Source of the DNA: an uncultured Clostridia bacterium
GTDB taxonomy: Bacteria; Bacillota; Clostridia; Oscillospirales; Ruminococcaceae
Direction: 5' to 3'
Assembly: GCA_946613705.1 (NCBI GenBank)
Contig: CAMOFU010000135.1
Coordinates: 1 to 6,733, forward strand
DNA: 6,733 nucleotides
Below are positions 1 through 4,419 of this stretch, piece by piece. The translations under genes were made by a program, and so were the position numbers. Under the pieces are notes generated by a model. The model searched no databases. It saw nothing but the letters and a program-made list of their open reading frames with translations, and was not told the origin of the DNA. The stretch's first letter is position 1; each line of letters starts with the position of its first letter.

Positions 1-118
1 CGCGCCCTGCATTGTGCAGAAGGCGGGCTTTGCCGCGCTCCGGATCGTAGAATGATACAAGCTTATATGTTTTGATGTTTCGGGAAATGATCTGCCTGCG
101 GTTATTTTCACTGCGCAC
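1..118 (-). CDS. 5' end of an unidentified divergent gene (partial)
   Basis: On the minus strand a reading frame opens with GTG at 118-116 and stays open to the window edge (39 codons). A Shine-Dalgarno-like CGGAG lies five bases upstream of the GTG, and an in-frame stop occurs nine codons before it, which fixes this as the likely start. The predicted N-terminus begins MRSENNRRQIISRN and continues with a YKLVSFYDPERGKARLL stretch. It is basic and hydrophilic, with no signal peptide or membrane segment. I do not recognise the family from so little sequence. A 39-codon open frame can arise by chance, so the call rests mainly on the SD/GTG pair and on the plausible protein composition. If real, it is transcribed away from the EAL gene, and bases 119-171 would hold its promoter, which I cannot pick out clearly. 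Confidence 0.45.
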   Translation of the reverse strand, partial: MRSENNRRQIISRNIKTYKLVSFYDPERGKARLLHNAGR

Positions 119-171
119 AAATGCTCCGTAATTGTGAACAGACTATTTTACTTTTATTCAAAGAATACTTA

Positions 172-200
172 TTGTATTTTCGTGTGTTTTGCAGTATAAT
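172..200 (+). promoter_or_regulatory. Putative sigma-A promoter of the EAL-domain gene
   Basis: A perfect TATAAT (195-200) lies 17 bases downstream of TTGTAT (172-177), which matches only the TTG of the -35 consensus. The surroundings are A/T-rich. Transcription would start near 206-207, giving a leader of about 115 bases. A second TATAAT at 208-213 has no well-spaced -35 and is less likely to be used. The -10 is convincing and the -35 is weak, so an activator or an alternative start is possible. Confidence 0.5.
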
Positions 201-236
201 AAAGATGTATAATATGCTTTTTTACGATCACTGCTT

Positions 237-289
237 TGCGATGCGGGTCCTTGAACACACATCGCAGCGTTTGCCGAAGGCCGAACGCT
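237..289 (+). promoter_or_regulatory. Structured leader with two adjacent hairpins, upstream of the EAL gene
   Basis: Two inverted repeats abut in the predicted untranslated leader. TGCGATG (237-243) pairs with CATCGCA (260-266) around a 16-base loop. AGCGTT (266-271) pairs with AACGCT (284-289) around a 12-base loop, with one further wobble pair and one further G-C pair possible inside it. The two stems share base 266, so they could stack or compete. No T tract follows, so this is not a simple terminator. I looked for conserved c-di-GMP riboswitch (GEMM) segments and did not see them. The pairing is visible; a regulatory role is inference. Confidence 0.35.
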
Positions 290-320
290 TTAGCCTGTCA
301 GCGAGTAAAAGGGGAATACT

Positions 321-2258
321 ATGGGATCTGTTAATCTGGCTCAGCTGTCGCTGTTTGCAGCAGCGCTGCTCGTGAGCATTACCAGCCTTATCTTTACGCT
401 GATACAGCAGCGGACGGATAAGCTGCAGAATAAAATATATTTCGTGCTGCTGAGTATAGTTGCGCTTAATTCTGTCTCGCAGATAATGGGTGTTATCGCC
501 GAGCCGCTGAAAATGGAGTCGGACACCGCTTTCTTTATCTACAGGCTGAGCGATTATACTTATTTTCTGCTGCATACTGCCCTGTGCCCTGTGTTCTATC
601 TGTATGTATGTGCGGTATGCGGTGTAGGAAGAAATATCACACTGAAAAGGAATCTGCTGTTGAGCTCGCTGTTTTTGCTTACCGAGCTGCTGGCGCTTCT
701 CAACCCGATCGTGCGGTGGGTCTATCGCTATGACGAGAACCGCGAGTTCACCCGCGCATGGGGCGAGGCGGTCATTTACATTGCCGCTGCCGTCTATTTC
801 GGGCTCTCTATCTTCCGTCTGCTGTTCACATGGAGCGCCCTCACCCCAAAGCGGCGGGCAGCGCTCATCTATTTCTTCGCGCTGGTCATCGTCGGTGTGG
901 GACTGCAATTCTTGTTTATTGATATAAAGAGCGAGCTTTTTGCCGAGGCTCTGGCACTGCTCGGCGTTATGACCGCTATCGAGAGCGAGGACGACCGTAT
1001 AGATATCGATACGGGCATCTACAACCGCAAGGCATTGCAGACCGACCTTTCGACATATATCGTCAGCCGCCGCAGGTTCAGCATCATCTGCATAAAGATC
1101 ACAAATGTGGATATGTTCGAGCATTCGGCCCACTCGGAGAATACCGATATCCTTCCGACCGTTGTTTCGGCGTTCCTGCGCACGCTCGTGCCGCGCTACT
1201 GTATCTATAACACAGGCCCCGGCACCTTCATCATCACCGTCAATGACGCCGATCGGGCACGCACGATGAAGATGGCAGAGGTCATCAGCCGCCGCTTTGA
1301 CACACCGTGGCACTTCGGCGAGACACAGCTGCTGTTCAATGCCGTCGTCATCACCGCCGATGTCCCCGACAGGATAAAGTCTGCCGCCGATGCATTTTAT
1401 ATGGCGGACAGCCCCGTGCCGAGCAAGCTCGACAAGAAGATACTCTCGGGCAAGGACCTTGATTATCTTATGCGCCGCGCCGCGGTCGAAAGTGCGATCG
1501 CCCGCGGGCTGGACGAGGACGGCTTCGAGGTCTACTATCAGCCGACCTACAGCCTTACCGAGCACCGTCTGCACGGAGCTGAGGCGCTTATCCGCCTGCA
1601 TGACAGTGTGCTCGGCAATGTGTTCCCCGATGAGTTCATACCGATAGCTGAGCAGAACGGCCTTATCGACGATATAGACGATTTCGTGCTGAGAGACGTA
1701 TGCTCCTTTATCAAGAGCGGTGTACCGCAGGCGCTGGGCATCGACAGCATAAACGTCAATCTCTCGGTCATCGAGTGTATGCAGCCCGGGTTCGTCAAGC
1801 ACATCAACGCGATCACCGAGGAGTACGACATAGACAAGAATATGATAAACTTCGAGATCACCGAGTCGATCGCGGCGAGCAATTATGCAACTCTCAGGCG
1901 TGTTGTGGCATCGCTCAAGGCAGACGGCTTCCATTTCTCGATGGATGATTACGGCACGGGATACTCGAATATGCGGGCGATCTTCATGCTGGACTTCGAT
2001 GTGGTGAAGATAGACAAGAGCATACTCTGGTCTGCCGAGGAGAGCGAGCTCGGCAGGATAATCCTTGAAAGCTCGATACATATGATAAAGCAGATGCACC
2101 GCGAGATACTGGTCGAGGGAGTTGAGACAAAGGAGCAGATAGAGCTGCTCAAGGCTCTTTCGGTGGATTATTTGCAGGGCTACTTCTTCTCCAAGCCGAT
2201 ACCAAAATCGGAGTTCATCGCTCTGGTAAGGCACCAGAGCGGAGCGGAGCAGAGGTGA
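321..2258 (+). CDS. Membrane-anchored c-di-GMP phosphodiesterase (degenerate GGDEF plus EAL)
   Basis: Predicted to hydrolyse the second messenger c-di-GMP to pGpG at the inner face of the membrane. The 645-residue protein has about seven hydrophobic segments in residues 5-220 (roughly 5-28, 39-60, 72-100, 108-131, 146-170, 178-199, 206-220). A GGDEF-like domain follows (about 225-385). It begins with the typical DTGIYNR (230-236), but the signature is replaced by GPGTF (299-303) and the inhibitory RxxD site is absent, so cyclase activity is unlikely. The EAL domain (about 395-640) keeps the residues known to matter in the family: E421 of EAL, N480 in NVNLS, E512 in EITE, D542-D543 in DDYGTG, K563 in KIDKS, E599 in EGVET and Q619 in QGYFFSKP. 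The ATG has an AAAAGGGG Shine-Dalgarno six bases upstream. The gene has its own promoter and terminator. The N-terminal region probably senses a signal, but which one cannot be told. Confidence 0.93.
   Translation: MGSVNLAQLSLFAAALLVSITSLIFTLIQQRTDKLQNKIYFVLLSIVALNSVSQIMGVIAEPLKMESDTAFFIYRLSDYTYFLLHTALCPVFYLYVCAVCGVGRNITLKRNLLLSSLFLLTELLALLNPIVRWVYRYDENREFTRAWGEAVIYIAAAVYFGLSIFRLLFTWSALTPKRRAALIYFFALVIVGVGLQFLFIDIKSELFAEALALLGVMTAIESEDDRIDIDTGIYNRKALQTDLSTYIVSRRRFSIICIKITNVDMFEHSAHSENTDILPTVVSAFLRTLVPRYCIYNTGPGTFIITVNDADRARTMKMAEVISRRFDTPWHFGETQLLFNAVVITADVPDRIKSAADAFYMADSPVPSKLDKKILSGKDLDYLMRRAAVESAIARGLDEDGFEVYYQPTYSLTEHRLHGAEALIRLHDSVLGNVFPDEFIPIAEQNGLIDDIDDFVLRDVCSFIKSGVPQALGIDSINVNLSVIECMQPGFVKHINAITEEYDIDKNMINFEITESIAASNYATLRRVVASLKADGFHFSMDDYGTGYSNMRAIFMLDFDVVKIDKSILWSAEESELGRIILESSIHMIKQMHREILVEGVETKEQIELLKALSVDYLQGYFFSKPIPKSEFIALVRHQSGAEQR
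2219..2241 (+). repeat. Perfect 9-bp hairpin within the last codons of the EAL gene
   Basis: CGCTCTGGT (2219-2227) and ACCAGAGCG (2233-2241) are exact reverse complements around the loop AAGGC. The hairpin sits in the codons for the hydrophilic C-terminal tail, beyond the conserved EAL fold, ending 15 bases before the last base of the TGA stop. No T run follows, so it is not an intrinsic terminator by itself. It may stabilise the mRNA 3' end or slow ribosomes and polymerase ahead of the true terminator. The structure is seen; the role is inferred. Confidence 0.5.
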
Positions 2259-2289
2259 CTGCTTAACGGTTGGAGCGATCAATAATTCT

Positions 2290-2324
2290 ACAAACGGCCG
2301 AAGCGTTTCGGTCGTTTGTTTTTT
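2290..2324 (+). terminator. Rho-independent terminator of the EAL gene
   Basis: ACAAACGGCCGAA (2290-2302) pairs over 13 bases, including one G-U wobble, with a matching arm at 2307-2319. The loop is GCGT (2303-2306), and a run of six T follows at 2319-2324. It lies 32 bases after the stop codon. The geometry is that of a strong intrinsic terminator and separates the EAL gene from the sugar genes downstream. The stem's A-rich outer arm also gives a weak A tract for the opposite strand, but no converging gene needs it. Confidence 0.93.
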
Positions 2325-2342
2325 GTCAGAACACGGAACTAA

Positions 2343-2469
2343 GGCAACACCGCACGACCCGCGGCTAATTTAGGCAATCTGACGAAAATCTGTACCTCAA
2401 CGCCAGTTGAGGTTCTCAACGCCAGTTGAGGTTGCGCATACTGATGCACAGGGGTCGTGCGGTGTTGCC
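2343..2469. mobile_element. MITE-like element with perfect 18-bp terminal inverted repeats
   Basis: GGCAACACCGCACGACCC (2343-2360) is repeated as its exact reverse complement at 2452-2469, bounding a 127-bp unit with no coding capacity. Pairing stops on both sides: base 2342 is A and base 2470 is A, which do not pair, and 2361/2451 do not pair. Flanking TA dinucleotides at 2340-2341 and 2471-2472, each one base outside the arms, would fit a TA target duplication but are too short to prove it. The interior carries two copies of a palindromic unit (2394-2433). The size, long perfect arms, lack of a gene and intergenic position resemble a miniature inverted-repeat transposable element. The partner transposase is unknown. 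A large transcriptional hairpin of non-mobile origin is the alternative. Confidence 0.65.
2394..2433. repeat. Tandem 19-bp palindromic repeat, two copies
   Basis: CTCAACGCCAGTTGAGGTT occurs twice without a gap (2396-2414 and 2415-2433) and the copies are identical. Each is itself a hairpin, CTCAAC-GCCA-GTTGAG. The first is extended by two bases on each side, so its stem is 8 bp (2394-2401 with 2406-2413). The left arm of copy one can also pair with the right arm of copy two. Exact identity suggests a recent duplication, probably by slippage, so copy number may vary between strains. Confidence 0.85.
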
Positions 2470-2501
2470 ATAAATAAAATGAAAAAATATATAAAAAGCG
2501 C

Positions 2502-2530
2502 TTGATTATTGCAGCCTTTTATGTTATAAT
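2502..2530 (+). promoter_or_regulatory. Strong sigma-A promoter of the mutarotase-led operon
   Basis: TTGATT (2502-2507) and a perfect TATAAT (2525-2530) are separated by the ideal 17 bases. TG at 2522-2523 adds the extended -10 element (TGTTATAAT). The 30 bases upstream (2471-2500) are almost all A and T, with A runs resembling an UP element. Transcription should begin near 2537, about 56 bases before the TTG start codon. The promoter starts 32 bases beyond the right end of the inverted-repeat element. This is the only clear promoter upstream of the three sugar-related genes. Confidence 0.85.
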
Positions 2531-2537
2531 TGATTAT

Positions 2538-2551
2538 ATAAAACGTTTGCG
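2538..2551 (+). promoter_or_regulatory. Possible LacI/CcpA-type operator at the transcription start
   Basis: AAACGTTT (2541-2548) is a perfect 8-bp palindrome centred on CG, directly after the predicted start of transcription. Against the 14-base catabolite-responsive-element consensus TGWAARCGYWWWCA it matches 10 positions, including the whole core, but misses the outer TG and CA. Binding there would block initiation or early elongation. An 8-bp A/T-rich palindrome is not rare, so this is suggestive only. Confidence 0.25.
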
Positions 2552-2563
2552 CTCGTGCAGGAA

Positions 2564-2584
2564 AGGCGAAGCGCCTAAAAGGAG
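2564..2584 (+). promoter_or_regulatory. Ribosome binding site with abutting hairpin, fixing a TTG start
   Basis: AAAAGGAG (2577-2584) is a strong Shine-Dalgarno placed eight bases before TTG at 2593. The next in-frame ATG (2626, codon 12) has no comparable site, so the TTG is preferred. A compact hairpin, AGGCG-AAG-CGCCT (2564-2576), touches the 5' edge of the binding site. It may influence ribosome access or protect the mRNA 5' end. Confidence 0.6.
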
Positions 2585-2592
2585 AGTAAAAA

Positions 2593-3612
2593 TTGGATAA
2601 TTCTGTTAGTGTTGATACCGCATTCATGTGTAAGGGCATCGAGTGCGTTAAGCTTACGGCGGGAAGATATTTTGCCGTTGTGTCACCGCTTACGGGCAGC
2701 TCGGTGCTGAGGCTGTTCGATACCGTGAATAATATCGAGGTCTTCCGCTACAGCGAGGACTGCTCGCTCGCCCGATATAACAATGCCCGCGAGATCTGGG
2801 GACTGCCGACGCTTTATCTGCCCAACCGTTTCGACGGCGGCCTTATCAGGACCTCCGACGGGGAGTATCATCTGCCCGTGAACGAGAAGGCGCTCGGGAA
2901 TTTTATCCACGGCTGGGTACACAAGCGGGTCCACAAGGTCGAGAGGACCTCGGCAGAGAACGGGAAGGCAGTTGTCGTAACGAGCTATACCTTCGGTGAC
3001 GGGGACGAGATGTATCGGTATTTCCCCGTTGATTTCAGGCTGACCTATACCTTCGAGCTCTCGGAGGAGGAGGGGCTCAGGCAGACGCTTTGCCTCGAGA
3101 ACCTCTCGGAGAAGAAGCTGCCCGTGTCGCTGTGTACGCACACCTGCATCAATGCGCCGATCGTTGTCGGCGGAAAGCTCAACAGCCTGCGCCTTACGGT
3201 GCCGATAGGTGAAAAATGCGAGCTCGACGAAAGATGCCTGCCTACCGAAAGGCTGCTGCCGCTGACCTATAAGGATCTGAGATACAAGAACGGCTCGATG
3301 AAGCCTGTTCTGCACACGATCTCAAACGATATGTATACCGCTGTTGACGGCGAGCTGGACGGCAAGCCCTTCTACGGCGTGACCGTTACCGACAAGGCGG
3401 CGGACAAGCGTATATGCAACGAGGTGTCGCGTGAATACAGATTCTGGAATATGTGGAACGACCGCGGCGGGAACGGGTATTTCTGTCCCGAGCCGATGAC
3501 GGCTATGATAAACGCTGCGAACCTGAAGCTGAAGGACGATGTCAGCGGTCATAAGGAGCTCGGCAAGGGCGAGAGCTTCACCTGTTGGCAGAGATTCTTT
3601 ACCCTCGCCTGA
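2593..3612 (+). CDS. Aldose 1-epimerase-like protein (galactose mutarotase superfamily)
   Basis: Predicted cytoplasmic sugar mutarotase or related sugar-binding enzyme of 339 residues, the usual size for the family. No signal peptide or membrane segment is visible. Family landmarks appear in order: LPNRFDGG (about residues 76-83), HGWVH (106-110), a strand-rich section with FPVDFRLTYTFEL, THTCINAP (182-189) and FCPEPMT (297-303). H106, H183 and E300 occupy the places of the two catalytic-site histidines and the glutamate base known from Lactococcus GalM, so activity is plausible. The protein is divergent from true GalM, and the substrate cannot be told; glucose, cellobiose or a modified sugar are all possible. 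Translation begins at TTG behind a strong Shine-Dalgarno. It is first in a run with the membrane protein, which it overlaps by one base, and with cellobiose phosphorylase. That context suggests it converts anomers of glucose or cellobiose. Confidence 0.82.
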   Translation: MDNSVSVDTAFMCKGIECVKLTAGRYFAVVSPLTGSSVLRLFDTVNNIEVFRYSEDCSLARYNNAREIWGLPTLYLPNRFDGGLIRTSDGEYHLPVNEKALGNFIHGWVHKRVHKVERTSAENGKAVVVTSYTFGDGDEMYRYFPVDFRLTYTFELSEEEGLRQTLCLENLSEKKLPVSLCTHTCINAPIVVGGKLNSLRLTVPIGEKCELDERCLPTERLLPLTYKDLRYKNGSMKPVLHTISNDMYTAVDGELDGKPFYGVTVTDKAADKRICNEVSREYRFWNMWNDRGGNGYFCPEPMTAMINAANLKLKDDVSGHKELGKGESFTCWQRFFTLA

Positions 3613-4334
3613 TGGGACTGAGGGATGAGCTGCTCCGCCATGTCGGTGTGGAGGCGGCGGCAGAGCTCGGGCTTAGCAAAGAGCAGCGTCAGGAGAAGGG
3701 CAAATGGGGCGCGTTTTTCGCGGTGTTCGCTTTGCTCTCGCTGGCAGCCTTCTACATACAGAAGCATTCGATGGACGATGCCGATCTGCTGGGCGGAAAG
3801 AAAACGATCGAAAAGTTCATGCACTCAAACTTCACGGCGATGCTGCTGCTGCTTGCGGCGGCGCTCGGGTTCATCGTGGCATTCTTCAAAAGCTGGAAGG
3901 GGCGCAGGAGCTCGATATATCAGCTGATATTTACCTTCGGTGCGCTGATGATAATTGTATTCAGCGGGGTCTCGATCTTTAAGTCGATACACAACATCAA
4001 CAAGGATCTGAATGCGCCTATCACGGTGACGGCAGACAATTATGTGCTTTGCAGCAAGAACGGCAAGTATATGCTGGCGTTTGATGAGGAGGGCACCACA
4101 GACGGGATACTGCTCGTGATACCCGAGAAAAAGTACAAGGAGCTGCAGGGCGGAAAACCCTCTACAAAGACCTATACGTCCCGCGCGTGGAGACTGATAG
4201 AGAACGATCAGTACGATAATTACGAGGATCCCGCATTTTACGGCACGAAGATAGATATTACCTATTATAAATATTCGGTCATCTACGAGAACGTGTCCTT
4301 CGCGGAGCTCAAGACCGATAAGAATAAGGCATAG
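3612..4334 (+). CDS. Three-helix membrane protein of unknown function
   Basis: No recognised family. With the ATG at 3612, which shares a base with the upstream stop (TGATG), the protein has 240 residues. An in-frame TTG at 3585 would add nine more. No good Shine-Dalgarno precedes either, so translation probably depends on ribosomes finishing the mutarotase gene. Residues 1-31 are charged and hydrophilic. Hydrophobic segments lie at about 34-50, 74-92 and 102-124. The basic loop KSWKGRRSS between segments two and three should be cytoplasmic, putting the N-terminus inside and the last 115 residues outside. That C-terminal part is polar, rich in Tyr, Lys and Asp, with alternating strand-like stretches, and may bind a ligand or partner. 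No catalytic motif is visible. Coupling to the mutarotase and proximity to cellobiose phosphorylase hint at a role in sugar sensing or uptake, but this is inference from context only. Confidence 0.8.
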   Translation: MGLRDELLRHVGVEAAAELGLSKEQRQEKGKWGAFFAVFALLSLAAFYIQKHSMDDADLLGGKKTIEKFMHSNFTAMLLLLAAALGFIVAFFKSWKGRRSSIYQLIFTFGALMIIVFSGVSIFKSIHNINKDLNAPITVTADNYVLCSKNGKYMLAFDEEGTTDGILLVIPEKKYKELQGGKPSTKTYTSRAWRLIENDQYDNYEDPAFYGTKIDITYYKYSVIYENVSFAELKTDKNKA

Positions 4335-4337
4335 ATC

Positions 4338-4362
4338 GGTCCATAGGTCCATAGTATATGGA
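4338..4362 (+). repeat. Tandem GGTCCATA repeat with a small hairpin
   Basis: GGTCCATA occurs twice in direct succession (4338-4345, 4346-4353), starting three bases after the membrane-protein stop. The second copy forms an inverted repeat, TCCATA-GTA-TATGGA (4348-4353 with 4357-4362). The stem is only six pairs, A/T-rich and not followed by T, so it should not terminate transcription. It might serve as an operator or an mRNA processing site. Confidence 0.4.
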
Positions 4363-4372
4363 TAAATGTGAG

Positions 4373-4393
4373 ATTAATTAAGAAATTAATTAA
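4373..4393 (+). repeat. Duplicated ATTAATTAA motif upstream of cellobiose phosphorylase
   Basis: ATTAATTAA appears at 4373-4381 and 4385-4393, separated by GAA; each contains the palindrome TTAATTAA. The stretch lies just before the Shine-Dalgarno of the phosphorylase gene. It keeps the 5' region unpaired and A/U-rich, which favours translation, or could bind a regulator. A TAAAAT at 4396-4401 has no good -35, and its start point would fall inside the Shine-Dalgarno, so I do not call a promoter here. Confidence 0.4.
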
Positions 4394-4419
4394 CATAAAA
4401 TACGAAAGGTGGAATCTTA

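Noticed and set aside
2..55. A plus-strand open stretch ending in TGA at 53-55 that could be the tail of an upstream gene
   Set aside because: Only 17 codons are visible. It competes with the minus-strand frame, which has a start signal, and no terminator follows the stop.
200..320. A c-di-GMP (GEMM) riboswitch ahead of the phosphodiesterase gene
   Set aside because: An attractive idea given the gene, but the conserved purine-rich and tetraloop segments of known c-di-GMP riboswitches are not recognisable in the leader.
121..375. An 84-codon plus-strand frame starting at 121
   Set aside because: It spans the predicted promoter, the leader and the start of the EAL gene, has no Shine-Dalgarno, and its product resembles translated A/T-rich noncoding DNA.
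228..2282. A 684-codon open frame on the minus strand covering the whole EAL gene
   Set aside because: The plus strand encodes a complete, recognisable EAL protein. The antisense translation has no domain logic, is rich in His, Arg, Cys and Leu, and runs through the terminator region. Its length follows from codon bias of the plus-strand gene.
266..2308. Shared words GGCCGAA and AGCGTTT in both the leader hairpin (266-289) and the terminator (2296-2308)
   Set aside because: The words are in different order and short, and both lie in G/C stems of similar composition. Coincidence is the simpler explanation without genome-wide counts.
2397..2639. An 80-codon minus-strand frame across the inverted-repeat element and operon promoter
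   Set aside because: It reads through repeats, the promoter and the leader, and has no ribosome binding site or protein-like pattern.
4390..4410. A separate promoter for cellobiose phosphorylase based on TAAAAT at 4396-4401
   Set aside because: No acceptable -35 lies at the right distance, and the start point would fall inside the Shine-Dalgarno sequence.
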